Of a stretch of 64,000 bases of DNA, positions 54,413-63,903 are shown in pieces. Position numbers and translations under genes: made by a program. The notes beneath the pieces were generated by a model. That model saw nothing but the letters and a program-made list of their open reading frames with translations, had not been told where the DNA came from and made no database searches. The stretch is from Methanosphaera sp. ISO3-F5 (GTDB lineage Archaea; Methanobacteriota; Methanobacteria; Methanobacteriales; Methanobacteriaceae). The stretch covers positions 62,001 to 126,000 of the forward strand of contig NZ_CP118753.2 in NCBI RefSeq assembly GCF_034480035.2, in the 5' to 3' direction. How positions within the stretch are numbered: position 1 is the first letter of the stretch; the number at the start of each line of letters is the position of its first letter.

Positions 54413-55492
54413 TTATTTTTCAATAATTTGTTCTTCAATTGCCATTCCAAAGTGTCTAGCACCATCGGTGAAATAAGCTAGTATCTTATCGCCTACCTTA
54501 ATATCAGCTACAGATATTGGTTCACCTTTATCAGATACTAAACGAATAGTTTCAGCATTTTGAACTAAAGTTCTGATTTTTTTACCTTCATGTTCAGCTT
54601 CAATCATCATTAACGGTCTTCTTTCTATTTTAGAACGACCAATTATTGCAGTTTTAGCTTCACCTTTACTGTTTATGGTAATTACTTCATCTCCTGCTTC
54701 AAGTTCTGATAAATATCTTGTCTTGTTTCCAGGAGTCATTACATATGCATGTACTGCACCAGCATTTACTCTAAATGGTCTTGATGCAACATATTCACTT
54801 TCTAAGGATTCACTATGAACCATAAATAATCCACTAGCAAATGAACCTATAAGCATTCCTTCCCCAACTTCCATTATTGAACAAGTATCAACACAAACTC
54901 TATCTCCAAGACCTACACTTTCAACTTTTGTAATAGTAGCTTCTTTAAGTTCATATATTTCTTTAGAAGATTTTTCTATTAATTCACCTAATTTTCTTAT
55001 TTCATTTCCATCATTTGATGAGAGAAGAACACCATCTGATCCATGTTCCATTGTTTCAAGTGCTAATTTTGCCTCTTCATAAGTTGGAACATCGACCATG
55101 ATTTTAGAGTTACGTTCTTGAAGACTTGCAATAATATTTTCTAATGGAATTACTTTCCAATTTTTTCCTTTTAATATAACATAATCTGCTACGGTTCCAA
55201 GTTTTGAAACTAGTAATTCATCTTCCTTATTATTAATTTCGATGTATGCAGCTACTTCTTTTCCTTTTTCTTGTGCTTTTTTCACATCAGCTACTGTTAT
55301 TTTTTCATTAAGGCCTAATAATATTATATCAGAATCTTCTTTATCAGAAACTATTTTAACATTCCCTAATTCTTTTATGCTATCTGAATTATCAGAATCT
55401 AAAATGTATTCTATTCCTGATTCTAAAGCACTTACTATTGCATCTTTGCGGTCATTCCATGTTCCAGTAGGTCTTATCCATGCAAATTTCAT
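54413..55492 (-). CDS. aroB': 3-Dehydroquinate synthase II
   Basis: This 359-residue archaeal enzyme of the alternative route to dehydroquinate converts the ADH synthase product by NAD-dependent oxidative deamination and cyclisation. [19 protein letters not shown] is the typical start, with [20 protein letters not shown] (about 195-214) and [20 protein letters not shown] further on. It lies 12 bases downstream of the ADH synthase gene in one operon. AAGGAAG serves as ribosome-binding site. The two genes together supply dehydroquinate for aromatic amino acid synthesis. Confidence 0.95.
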   Translation of the reverse strand: MKFAWIRPTGTWNDRKDAIVSALESGIEYILDSDNSDSIKELGNVKIVSDKEDSDIILLGLNEKITVADVKKAQEKGKEVAAYIEINNKEDELLVSKLGTVADYVILKGKNWKVIPLENIIASLQERNSKIMVDVPTYEEAKLALETMEHGSDGVLLSSNDGNEIRKLGELIEKSSKEIYELKEATITKVESVGLGDRVCVDTCSIMEVGEGMLIGSFASGLFMVHSESLESEYVASRPFRVNAGAVHAYVMTPGNKTRYLSELEAGDEVITINSKGEAKTAIIGRSKIERRPLMMIEAEHEGKKIRTLVQNAETIRLVSDKGEPISVADIKVGDKILAYFTDGARHFGMAIEEQIIEK

Positions 55493-55504
55493 TTTTTTTC
55501 TTCC

Positions 55505-56299
55505 TTAGTTTTCAATTATTTCTAATGCTTCGTCAGGACTCATTCTGTTATGAACAATTTCCACTAATGCTTTTGTAGTTTTTGCAGGATCTTTTGATTG
55601 GAATACATTTCTTCCTATTGCTACTCCAGCTCCACCAACTTCTATTGCATCATACACCATTTCTAGTAATTGTTTATCTGTTTCAATTTTTGGTCCACCG
55701 GCTATGATTACAGGTACTGGGCATCCGTCAACTACATCTTTAAAAGTATCTGGGTCACCAGTATAGTTTGTTTTCACGATGTCTGCACCTAATTCTGCTC
55801 CTACTCTTGCAGCTAATTTAACTACTTCTGGGTCGTGTTCATTATCTATTTTTGGTCCTCTTGGGTACATCATAGCTAATAATGGCATTCCCCATTTGTC
55901 ACATTCCTCTGCGATTCTTCCAGTTGTTTTTAACATTTCTGGTTCTTTTTCTGATCCAATGTTAATATGTACACTTACTGCATCTGCACCTAATTGTAAT
56001 GCTTTTTCTACACTTGTTACTTGAACTTTGTGGTATGGGTCTATACTTAAATCTGTACTTGCAGATAGATGTAATATTAATCCAATATCTTTACCGTATC
56101 CTCGGTGACCATTTAGTACCATACCTTTATGCATTAATACTGCATTTGCTCCTCCACTAGCTACTGAATCAATTGTTTTGGACATATTTATTAATCCTGG
56201 TATTGGACCTCCGGATATTCCATGATCCATTGGTGCAATAACACATTTTCCGGTTTTACGATTAATTATTCTTTCAATTCTAATTTTTTTTCCTATCAT
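55505..56299 (-). CDS. aroA': 2-Amino-3,7-dideoxy-D-threo-hept-6-ulosonate synthase
   Basis: This 264-residue class I aldolase-type enzyme of the archaeal shikimate entry is related to archaeal fructose-bisphosphate aldolase. Landmarks are [18 protein letters not shown] at 20-37, [22 protein letters not shown] with the Schiff-base Lys near residue 182, and VIIAGGPK. It condenses an aspartate semialdehyde unit with a sugar-phosphate-derived fragment to form ADH. GTGATACA precedes the ATG. It is the first gene of the two-gene operon with dehydroquinate synthase II. Confidence 0.93.
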   Translation of the reverse strand: MIGKKIRIERIINRKTGKCVIAPMDHGISGGPIPGLINMSKTIDSVASGGANAVLMHKGMVLNGHRGYGKDIGLILHLSASTDLSIDPYHKVQVTSVEKALQLGADAVSVHINIGSEKEPEMLKTTGRIAEECDKWGMPLLAMMYPRGPKIDNEHDPEVVKLAARVGAELGADIVKTNYTGDPDTFKDVVDGCPVPVIIAGGPKIETDKQLLEMVYDAIEVGGAGVAIGRNVFQSKDPAKTTKALVEIVHNRMSPDEALEIIEN

Positions 56300-56441
56300 T
56301 GTATCACGCTGGTTATTAATTAACTTTTAACATTTACTGTAATACTCTATGTTTGTCTTTCTTTAAACTTTTTTTTCTTTTTCTTCTTAATTTATTCATG
56401 TTATATCAATTTTTGAAGTATAAATTATATAAATGAAGTTA

Positions 56442-56969
56442 TTATAACTTATCAGACCAATATTTTAATTCATTTAAATTATTCGGCTTAATTTCATTTG
56501 CAGAAGATTCTAAAAAACCTTCATCGGATTTAATTTCTTCAGTAGATACTGAACTATTAATAAAATCAATCAAACCTCTATTTCTTATCAAAGTAACACG
56601 AGGCTTTAAAACAGAGGACCATATAAAAAATACCTTAAACACGGTATCTGGATGGTATCCTCCACCTAAATCTACACATAATACATCAATATTCTCGCAT
56701 CGATTCATTAAATCATATAAAACATTTTCATCTCTAACATCAGCTTGGGTAAAAATAATATTATTGTATTCAATACCTAAATTTTTCATAGCCTCACTAC
56801 TTTCCGGACTATTATCAAAAGCATAAACAGTACCGTCCTGATTTAACCGAGAAATAATTTTAGTAGAGACTCCTATATGACAACCTATTTCAACGACATT
56901 ATCAAATGTTTCAATATTGTTTATCATATCTTCCTGATATTTTCGTCTATCATAACTAATATGAATCAT
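56442..56969 (-). CDS. Class I SAM-dependent methyltransferase-like protein
   Basis: This 175-residue protein has a short Rossmann methyltransferase domain. VVEIGCHIGVSTKIISRL is the SAM loop near 26-43, VYAFDNSPESSEAM follows the second strand, and VLCVDLGGGYHPDTVFK the fourth. It is smaller than most methyltransferases. Its substrate is unknown. Its start overlaps the 3' end of the upstream flavoprotein gene by 14 bases, so both are translated from one message. Confidence 0.7.
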   Translation of the reverse strand: MIHISYDRRKYQEDMINNIETFDNVVEIGCHIGVSTKIISRLNQDGTVYAFDNSPESSEAMKNLGIEYNNIIFTQADVRDENVLYDLMNRCENIDVLCVDLGGGYHPDTVFKVFFIWSSVLKPRVTLIRNRGLIDFINSSVSTEEIKSDEGFLESSANEIKPNNLNELKYWSDKL

Positions 56970-58203
56970 TATTTAACCTCTCCTTAATAGTTTCAGATGC
57001 CAAAACACCTGTAGAATAAGCTTGTTGTAAATTATATCCTCCACTAATGCCACAACCGTCAACAAGTTCACCTACAATAAATAAATTATCAACTATTTTG
57101 GATTCAAATGTAGCTGGATTAATTTCTTTTCTTTTAACTCCACTGTTAGTTACAAATGACTCTTTTTCGATAATATCAACTACACTTAAAGATATTCTTT
57201 TTAAAGAATCTCGTATGATTAAACGTTCTTTTTTGGTAATTTGATTTAAAATTTTATCTGATTGAATTTTCAGGTTATCTAATAAGACTTTGCTCATCTT
57301 CTTAGGAATAAATTTATGAAGATATGTTTTAATGGTCTTGTTGCTGTTGTTTGAAAAATCATTTTTTAACTTTAAATCTAAGTCTTCATAAGAATAATCT
57401 TTACATAAATCTAAATTAACAATCACATCCTGCTTTTTTAGCAAGAATTTCTTAATTTCCATACTATTATTAAGAATAACTGGGCCACTAATTCCATTAT
57501 GAGTAAAAAGTACTGATCCTTCATCTTTATTTATGCTCTTTTTGCTAGTTTTAATCTCTATTTTACAGTCAACACTTATCCCCTGTAATTTGTTAATCCA
57601 TCTTTCTTTTATTATTAATGGTGATAATCCTGCCATTTTTTTACTAATAGAATGACCTAATTCTTCAGCAAATCTATATCCATCACCTGTGGACCCAGTT
57701 TTAGGGTAAGCTATTCCACCAGTAGCCAATATTACAAATTTGGATTTAACTATTTTAGAATTATCATATTCTATGATGAATAAGTCTTTTTCCTTTTTAA
57801 TACTATTCACAGTAGAATTTATCCGGTATTGTGTGGATTTTTTATTCAAAATATCTATAAATGTTTTTTGCACAGTCTTTGACTTATCAGTTACTGGAAA
57901 AACTCGATTATTTTCTTCAATTTTTGTTTTACAACCATTATCTTCAAGTAATTTAATAATATCCTTGTTAAAAAAGTTCATGAAAGCATTTCTATAAAAT
58001 TTTCCTGAATTATAAAAACAGTTAATATATTCATCTAATGTACTGTTGTTGGTAAGATTACATCTTCCACCACCAGTAAAGAGTATTTTTTTTCCTAAAA
58101 TTTCATTCTTTTCTAATAATATGCTGTTTTTATCATCAAGCTGTATTGCAGATAATATTCCGCTAGCGCCTCCACCTACTATAATAGTATTATAAATAGA
58201 CAT
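56956..58203 (-). CDS. HI0933/YhiN-like FAD-dependent oxidoreductase
   Basis: This 415-residue flavoprotein has an N-terminal dinucleotide motif (IIVGGGASGILSAIQL, residues 6-21), the family signature FTGGGRCNLTN near 43-53, GSTGDGYRFAEELG, and the C-terminal VDGCGISGGYNLQQAYSTG. The HI0933 family is widespread, with no settled function. It heads a two-gene unit with the methyltransferase-like protein. A short AT-rich gap separates it from the convergently spaced AIP synthase gene. Confidence 0.9.
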   Translation of the reverse strand: MSIYNTIIVGGGASGILSAIQLDDKNSILLEKNEILGKKILFTGGGRCNLTNNSTLDEYINCFYNSGKFYRNAFMNFFNKDIIKLLEDNGCKTKIEENNRVFPVTDKSKTVQKTFIDILNKKSTQYRINSTVNSIKKEKDLFIIEYDNSKIVKSKFVILATGGIAYPKTGSTGDGYRFAEELGHSISKKMAGLSPLIIKERWINKLQGISVDCKIEIKTSKKSINKDEGSVLFTHNGISGPVILNNSMEIKKFLLKKQDVIVNLDLCKDYSYEDLDLKLKNDFSNNSNKTIKTYLHKFIPKKMSKVLLDNLKIQSDKILNQITKKERLIIRDSLKRISLSVVDIIEKESFVTNSGVKRKEINPATFESKIVDNLFIVGELVDGCGISGGYNLQQAYSTGVLASETIKERLNNDSY

Positions 58204-58268
58204 AATTATTCATCTCAAAAAAAATTTTAAAAAAAGGTAATTCAACACAGGTCAATTACATATGGGGA

Positions 58269-58844
58269 TTATTCTAAATTCATTAAAACATGATATACTC
58301 TTTGGAAAACTGTTATGTAACTTAGTACTGTAAGTAAACCAATAGTGAATAACATTATATGATGTGATCCTCCACATAGTGCAGCTATCAGAGAACCTAT
58401 TACAATAATTAATAATCTTTCTGCTCTTTCTGCTATTCCCACTGAACATGTTATTCCTTCTTGTTCTGCTCTTGAACGAACATAACTTACGGTAATAGAT
58501 GCATGAATTGCTAACGCTCCAAGAATTGGATCAACAAATCCACTATACATTATTCCTATAAGTATAGCTGCATCTGCAAAACGATCACAGGTTGAATCTA
58601 AGAATCCTCCAAATTTAGTTTTACGATTTTGTGAACGTGCAATTGCTCCATCAATCATGTCACAAATACCACTAAGGATAATGAATAATGCTCCTGCAAC
58701 TAAATTACCGGATGCAAATAATACTCCTGAAAAAATACTGATAAATAAACCTGCTAATGTAACAATATTTGGATCTATATCTATTTTTTCTCCTATTTTT
58801 GCAGTAATTTTATTTGTCTGTGGTCGTAATTTATCGTTTAGCAT
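58269..58844 (-). CDS. CDP-alcohol phosphotransferase, archaetidylinositol-phosphate synthase
   Basis: This 191-residue protein has about six membrane helices and the complete CDP-alcohol phosphotransferase motif DMIDGAIARSQNRKTKFGGF followed by LDSTCD, near residues 67-91. In methanogens this size class makes archaetidylinositol phosphate from CDP-archaeol and inositol phosphate. The start MLNDKLRPQTNKI at 58844 is chosen because the palindromic TATA box at 58861-58881 lies about 27 bases upstream, implying a leaderless mRNA. A longer reading would begin inside the promoter. Confidence 0.85.
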   Translation of the reverse strand: MLNDKLRPQTNKITAKIGEKIDIDPNIVTLAGLFISIFSGVLFASGNLVAGALFIILSGICDMIDGAIARSQNRKTKFGGFLDSTCDRFADAAILIGIMYSGFVDPILGALAIHASITVSYVRSRAEQEGITCSVGIAERAERLLIIVIGSLIAALCGGSHHIMLFTIGLLTVLSYITVFQRVYHVLMNLE

Positions 58845-58860
58845 AATGCTATATTTATAA

Positions 58861-58881
58861 ATTAAAATATATATATTTAAT
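58861..58881. promoter_or_regulatory. Divergent palindromic TATA promoter
   Basis: The 21-base sequence at 58861-58881, ATTAAAA then alternating TA then TTTAAT, is almost its own reverse complement. It lies about 27 bases before the AIP synthase ATG on the minus strand and about 39 bases before tsaC on the plus strand, so one TATA element could serve both genes. Confidence 0.5.
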
Positions 58882-58909
58882 AACACTGAATAATATTGAA
58901 ATTGATAAA

Positions 58910-59530
58910 ATGAAAATATTAAATTATAATTATGGAGATAATTTAGAAAAAATTGTTGAAAAACTAAGAGAAGGAAAAATAGTTGTTTATCCTACAGATA
59001 CAATTTATGGTATAGCCGCAAATATAACTATCCCCGATGCTATAAAAAAAGTTTACTTAACTAAACAAAGACCACTAAACAAGCCATTATCAGTTTGTTT
59101 TCATGATTTTGAACAATTATCAAATTATGTGAATTTAACAGTACCTCAAGAGAAAATAATTCATCAATTACTTCCCGGCCCATACACTCTCCTTCTTAGA
59201 AAAAATAAAAAAATATCTTCAATAATTACAGGAAACTCTCCTATACTTGGTGTAAGAATTCCTAATAATACAGTTTCTTATGAACTCACTGAAAAATTCC
59301 CAATAACCAGTACTAGTGCAAACATATCCAATCTACAATCACCAAACAATATAACTCAAATAAAAGAACAATTAGGAGAAAACATAGACTATTACATAGA
59401 CGCGGGCACAATTAAAAATAATAAATCATCCACCATAATTGATTTAACAAAAAACAAACCCCAAATAATAAGAAAAGGAGTATGTGACGAAACACTATTA
59501 AAAGAAATTCTAAAAATAAATTTAAGATAA
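58910..59530 (+). CDS. tsaC: Threonylcarbamoyl-AMP synthase, Sua5/YrdC
   Basis: This 206-residue protein makes threonylcarbamoyl-AMP for the t6A37 modification of tRNA. KIVVYPTDTIYGIAANIT (about residues 24-41), KQRPLNKPLSV and LGVRIPNN with PITSTSANIS are the YrdC signatures. It has only the YrdC domain, without the C-terminal Sua5 extension. It shares a divergent promoter with the AIP synthase gene and is followed by a DUF2098-like gene after 33 bases. Confidence 0.92.
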   Translation: MKILNYNYGDNLEKIVEKLREGKIVVYPTDTIYGIAANITIPDAIKKVYLTKQRPLNKPLSVCFHDFEQLSNYVNLTVPQEKIIHQLLPGPYTLLLRKNKKISSIITGNSPILGVRIPNNTVSYELTEKFPITSTSANISNLQSPNNITQIKEQLGENIDYYIDAGTIKNNKSSTIIDLTKNKPQIIRKGVCDETLLKEILKINLR

Positions 59531-59563
59531 CAGATAATATATATAACATAAGAAGGTGGCCAT

Positions 59564-59872
59564 ATGGTAGTAACAGATAAAATTGGAAATAAAATAGAAA
59601 TAGGCTCATATATAAATTATACTAGTGTCGGTACTATAGGAGAAGTACTGGATATTAAAACAGATGATGATGGATCATGGGTATTGGTAGCAATAGATGA
59701 TTTAACAAAATTATGGTACAATACACAATATGTTGAAGTAACAGATGAAAAATATGTTAAAAATAATAAAGATAAAGAAGAAAATGAGGAAATATCTGTT
59801 GAAGATATTAAAGATAAGATTAAACAATCTGTATCTAGTGAAATGAGCAGTGATGCAGTAGGTGGAGGTTAA
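59564..59872 (+). CDS. DUF2098-like small methanogen protein
   Basis: This 102-residue protein has a compact beta-rich N-terminal part (IEIGSYINYTSVGTIGEVLDI and GSWVLVAIDDLTKLWYNT) of the methanogen DUF2098 kind. An acidic, Lys/Glu-rich tail of about 40 residues ends GGG. The function is unknown. The start is supported by AGGTGG. It is the second gene of the tsaC unit and is convergent with the next gene, with a two-base gap. Confidence 0.65.
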   Translation: MVVTDKIGNKIEIGSYINYTSVGTIGEVLDIKTDDDGSWVLVAIDDLTKLWYNTQYVEVTDEKYVKNNKDKEENEEISVEDIKDKIKQSVSSEMSSDAVGGG

Positions 59873-59874
59873 AC

Positions 59875-60243
59875 TCAACCTACAATTTTAGTTAACACCT
59901 TACTCAAAACTTTACCTTTTTTATTATTATATCTATAATTAATCATTCTAGTTTCATTATCAAGCTTTTTATTTAGTTTACGCAATTCAATATCGATGGA
60001 ATGATAAGTTTGATTATATTTCCTTAGATAGTCACTGCTTAATTTATCTTTGGAATTAATTAAGTCATGATAAGCTGTTCCAAGTTTAGTTTTTGATATC
60101 ATTGTGTCAATATTATATTTTTCACTTTTAATTACATTATTTAAATTATCTAACTCTTTTTCCAATATTTCTTCCTGAATTCTTTTTTTGTCATTAATGG
60201 TTTTATCAAATAAATTAGTAGTTTTTTTATCTTTTTTGAACAT
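59875..60243 (-). CDS. Hypothetical coiled-coil protein
   Basis: This 122-residue highly charged protein, rich in Lys, Asn, Asp and Glu, is predicted to be almost all helical (KELDNLNNVIKSEKYNID, IELRKLNKKLDNETRM). There is no signal peptide or membrane segment. ATG 60243 is preceded by GGAGTGAT. An upstream in-frame ATG at 60270 falls inside the DUF2115-like gene. It is the last gene of the hel308 run. I recognise no family. Confidence 0.6.
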   Translation of the reverse strand: MFKKDKKTTNLFDKTINDKKRIQEEILEKELDNLNNVIKSEKYNIDTMISKTKLGTAYHDLINSKDKLSSDYLRKYNQTYHSIDIELRKLNKKLDNETRMINYRYNNKKGKVLSKVLTKIVG

Positions 60244-60247
60244 AATA

Positions 60248-60736
60248 TCACTCCTCTTCAATCTTAGCAATACAATATTTACAAACTGATTTATTATTAG
60301 TTATATGATATTTTTTCATAGGACAATAATAATATTTTCCCTTTTTATAAACTTTTTTTGGTCCAGGAATAATCGTGTTAATATTATGAACAGGTTCATT
60401 AAGAAAATATCTAGCATAAATAACTGTAATATTCAAAATATACTGTGTATTATTATCTTTTCTTTCTAATAATTCATTAATTAATTTAACATCATCCTCT
60501 TCAATTTCACCATCATAATTACACGTATCATTTCTTAAAGAAGTTAATCTGGATAATAAAACAGTCTGGACAGAGTTAACATATTCTCTTTTATAATCTT
60601 CTGGAAGAAATCGGGTTTCGTTTTGAAAATACACTGATAATTCATGCATATCCGTTAAAGAAATTTTTTTCACTTCATTTTTCAGGATATCTCTAAGTCT
60701 ATTTAAACTTATACCCGCAACGATTTCCTCCATCAT
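60248..60736 (-). CDS. DUF2115 (UPF0305)-like protein
   Basis: This 162-residue protein is helical at the N-terminus with a C-terminal Cys/His region (YYCPMKKYHITNNKSVCKYC) that looks like a small zinc site. The pattern resembles the DUF2115/UPF0305 family of methanogens; this is from memory. ATGATG at 60736 is preceded by AAGGAG. It lies four bases downstream of hel308, probably in one transcript. Confidence 0.6.
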   Translation of the reverse strand: MMEEIVAGISLNRLRDILKNEVKKISLTDMHELSVYFQNETRFLPEDYKREYVNSVQTVLLSRLTSLRNDTCNYDGEIEEDDVKLINELLERKDNNTQYILNITVIYARYFLNEPVHNINTIIPGPKKVYKKGKYYYCPMKKYHITNNKSVCKYCIAKIEEE

Positions 60737-60740
60737 GGTT

Positions 60741-62840
60741 TTACTCCTTATTACTATAAAATTCTATAATATTTTTTGCAGTAGTTTCACCAATACCATC
60801 AATCTTCATCAATTCCTTAGGACTTGCAAGACTTAAATTATTGCCGAAAACATCAACCAGACTTCTAGCTCTTTGTCTTCCAAGACGTTTAATTCCAATC
60901 ACAAGAGGTAATAAATCTTCTTTCACACCATAATATAATCTGGAGCTAAGTTTATCAATTTCATTCAAGTACCTGTAATTTCCTAACACTTCACAAATAT
61001 CATAAAAGTATTTAACAAGATGTGATGCTTCGTAGCTTGCACGCCTGGTGGAAGCTGCATAAACCTTAAGATAATTTTCTATTTCATACTCTTTATGTTC
61101 ATTAATCCATTCAATTAAACTAGCTGCTGTTGATTCATCATTCTGTACAAAACTAACATAAACATCATGTTTACTGAGAACTTCTTTAATATTTTCCTTG
61201 TTTGCCTTGAATTTAGTGTTAATTTTAGGCATATCATGTGTTTTGGAAATTTCATAAATAAGTGAAGCAATATTGAATTCATCACTCATCATATTTGAAT
61301 AATCCTTTAATTTAACAGCTGTTTTCACGGCATAGTTGTTCTTTGAGATTAATGTTCCTAGGGGAGTAGTTTGTAATCCTGATGGTGATACTCTGATAAT
61401 TCCATTTTGTATAAGATATTCTAATGCACTGGATATTTCGTATTTTATTGATTCATCTGAAAAACCGAAGCTCATAGTATTATATGTGTGGGATATTTGG
61501 AATCCATAGAATGTTTTGTTGAAAAATTCTATTAATTCTTCTATATCTTTTGCAAAACCACTGGATACTTGTGTAATGATTTGTTTTAACACTGCATCAT
61601 CATTATCAATAAGTTTTGAATTTGTTACTTCTATTTCTCCATTAACATAGAATTCTTCTAGATTAAATGCTTCATCATAAGTTTTTGCAATTAGATAAGA
61701 GTAACCTTCAGTATCAAATCCTGGTCGTCCTGCTCTACCAGACATTTGTTCATAATCAAATACGGGGATATTGATTTGACCTTGATCTGTCCAACGATTA
61801 TAATCTCGTATAATCACATTTTTTGATGGAAGGTTAACTCCATACATTAAACTAGGTGTTGCAGTAATCATTAATAGGTTTCCTTTAACAAATTCCTCTT
61901 CAATAATTTCTTTTTGTTTATCAAATAATCCTGCATGGTGGAAGGCTATACCGTTTTCAATGCATTCAGCTAATTTATAACAAACCTCTGTGGGCTGAGT
62001 GTTACGTCTTTTAGGAACTTCTAATATTTCTTCAGCAATATCCTTAAATATTTCTCTTTTTCCATCTGGTATATATCGTGATATCTTTTTTGCCATATTC
62101 TGTGCTAATGATTCAGTAAATCTGCGTGTAGAAACAAAGGTTAACATTTGTGAAGAATCATTTAATGTATCATTCAATATTTTAAAAACGATATTGTTTT
62201 TATCTTTGGTTCCGAATTCTTCTGCACATAAAACTTCCTTATGTAGGGGTACTGGTCTATAATCATGGGTGACTACTTCTGCTTCAAGCCAGTGTGCCAT
62301 TTCATCCATGTTCTGGAGTGTTGCAGATAATGCAATTATTCGTATTCCCTTGTTTTGTTCCTTTATTCTTGTTATTGCACATTCTATGGTTGGTCCTCTT
62401 GAATAATCTCCAATCATATGAAATTCATCTATTATTACTAAATCAATTTCATGAAGTGTGTTTCTTGAAAATCTTGTTATTGCATCAAATGATTCAAAAA
62501 CCATTACTGCAATATCTGCACTTGAAGGGTGTTTACCTACTTTGTATCCGTATTGTTCAAAAATTTTGAATTCTTTGTATTTTTCGTTCTGTAATGAGAT
62601 TAAGGGAACTGCATATACTACTTTTCCACCCTGGAGAAGTACCTTTAGTGAGGCTAAAACTCCTAAAACAGTTTTTCCACTTGCTGTTGGTATTGATATA
62701 ATATAGTTATCTTTTTTATCAATATAACCTGAATCTATCACTGCTTGTTGTGCTGGATTATATTCTTCAATGAATGGATAACATTCTTTCATTATTTTTT
62801 CAATTTCTGGATCTATGTTTGTCAATTTTTTCCACCCCAT
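60741..62840 (-). CDS. hel308: Hel308-type superfamily 2 DNA helicase
   Basis: This 699-residue archaeal Ski2-like helicase acts on stalled replication forks and in recombination. It shows motif I IPTASGKTVLG at about residues 49-59, motif II LVIIDEFHMIG near 135, TPSLMYGVNLPSKNVII, motif VI QMSGRAGRPGFDTEG near 365, and a C-terminal helix-hairpin-helix (LMKIDGIGETTAKNI). The 'ratchet' region between has RRASYEASHLVKYFYD. Length is standard. Downstream DUF2115-like and coiled-coil genes are close enough to be co-transcribed. Confidence 0.93.
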   Translation of the reverse strand: MGWKKLTNIDPEIEKIMKECYPFIEEYNPAQQAVIDSGYIDKKDNYIISIPTASGKTVLGVLASLKVLLQGGKVVYAVPLISLQNEKYKEFKIFEQYGYKVGKHPSSADIAVMVFESFDAITRFSRNTLHEIDLVIIDEFHMIGDYSRGPTIECAITRIKEQNKGIRIIALSATLQNMDEMAHWLEAEVVTHDYRPVPLHKEVLCAEEFGTKDKNNIVFKILNDTLNDSSQMLTFVSTRRFTESLAQNMAKKISRYIPDGKREIFKDIAEEILEVPKRRNTQPTEVCYKLAECIENGIAFHHAGLFDKQKEIIEEEFVKGNLLMITATPSLMYGVNLPSKNVIIRDYNRWTDQGQINIPVFDYEQMSGRAGRPGFDTEGYSYLIAKTYDEAFNLEEFYVNGEIEVTNSKLIDNDDAVLKQIITQVSSGFAKDIEELIEFFNKTFYGFQISHTYNTMSFGFSDESIKYEISSALEYLIQNGIIRVSPSGLQTTPLGTLISKNNYAVKTAVKLKDYSNMMSDEFNIASLIYEISKTHDMPKINTKFKANKENIKEVLSKHDVYVSFVQNDESTAASLIEWINEHKEYEIENYLKVYAASTRRASYEASHLVKYFYDICEVLGNYRYLNEIDKLSSRLYYGVKEDLLPLVIGIKRLGRQRARSLVDVFGNNLSLASPKELMKIDGIGETTAKNIIEFYSNKE

Positions 62841-62841
62841 A

Positions 62842-63894
62842 TTAATTAGAGTATGGTATGTTCATTTTCGAATATTTATTAACTATTAATTTTCTTGCGT
62901 TTTGCCCTATTTTTTCTCTTTCCTGTTCATTTGTAACTAGTTTATCTATTGCTTCAGATAGTGCTTTCGGATTTTTGGTTGGAACTATTATTCCATCAAC
63001 ATTATCTGTTATGATGTTACTTATGTTTCCAGTGTCGGTTGCTATTAATGCTTTTGCACAGGACATGCTTTCTAGTGCTACGATACTTGCACCTTCTGAT
63101 AATGATGGTAAAACCATTATGTCTGTTTTGGGTATTATTTTTTCAGGTTCTCTTGTTTTTCCCATAAGTTTGGTATTTTTCAGATTATTTGTTTCTATGT
63201 ATTTTTGAAGTAATTCTTTTTGAGGTCCGTCTCCATATATTTGTAGATTATATTTTGTATTTGATATTTTCTTAGCTTCTAGCAGGTATTGTAATCCTTT
63301 TTGTTCTACTAGATTTCCTATGAATGTTACTGTTGGAATATTGTTTTTGTTGGATGTTTTTTCGTGTTTAGGTTTGAATTTATTTGTGTTGACTGTATTG
63401 GGTGTTATGAATGATTTTTTTGTAATGTTTTCGCCACATAAATTAATAGCTTTTTCTTCCAATTTTTCACTTACGAAGTATAGAGCATCCGCTTTGTTTA
63501 AGATAAATTTCAGTATCGGTCTTAATATTTTATTATTTGGTAATATATTAATATCGGAACCGTGGATTGTTATGATTTTCTTAGCATTACTTTTATTTAA
63601 AACACTCACAAGACCTGGAGGTAAAATATAATTTGCATGGATTATGTCAATATCATGTTTTTTAACAATTTTATTTAACATAAAATAACTGGATATAATA
63701 AATGAAAAACCACGAATAATAGGAATATTAAGACTTTTTGCTACATAAACATTATCAGAAACTTGTGCATCTTGTTTATATGTTAAAATATAAACATTAT
63801 GACCTTCCTCGGAAAGTTTTTCCTCTAATTGCTTAGCATATGTGGAAACACCACCTACTTGTGGAGGATATTGGCCTACAATACAAATATTCAT
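62842..63894 (-). CDS. GT4-family glycosyltransferase
   Basis: This 350-residue protein starts MNICIVGQYPPQVGGVSTYAKQL, with IIHANYILPPGLV in the acceptor half, VTFIGNLVEQKGLQYLL and the full EX7E motif EGASIVALESMSC in the donor half. GTGATT lies upstream of the ATG. It adjoins a partly visible gene at the window edge. The coding strand is A/C-biased. A second surface-glycan region may start here. Confidence 0.88.
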   Translation of the reverse strand: MNICIVGQYPPQVGGVSTYAKQLEEKLSEEGHNVYILTYKQDAQVSDNVYVAKSLNIPIIRGFSFIISSYFMLNKIVKKHDIDIIHANYILPPGLVSVLNKSNAKKIITIHGSDINILPNNKILRPILKFILNKADALYFVSEKLEEKAINLCGENITKKSFITPNTVNTNKFKPKHEKTSNKNNIPTVTFIGNLVEQKGLQYLLEAKKISNTKYNLQIYGDGPQKELLQKYIETNNLKNTKLMGKTREPEKIIPKTDIMVLPSLSEGASIVALESMSCAKALIATDTGNISNIITDNVDGIIVPTKNPKALSEAIDKLVTNEQEREKIGQNARKLIVNKYSKMNIPYSN

Positions 63895-63903
63895 ACAATC
63901 ACT

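Noticed and set aside
62294-62706. Plus-strand frames opposite hel308
   Set aside because: They overlap conserved helicase motifs on the minus strand and show no features of their own.
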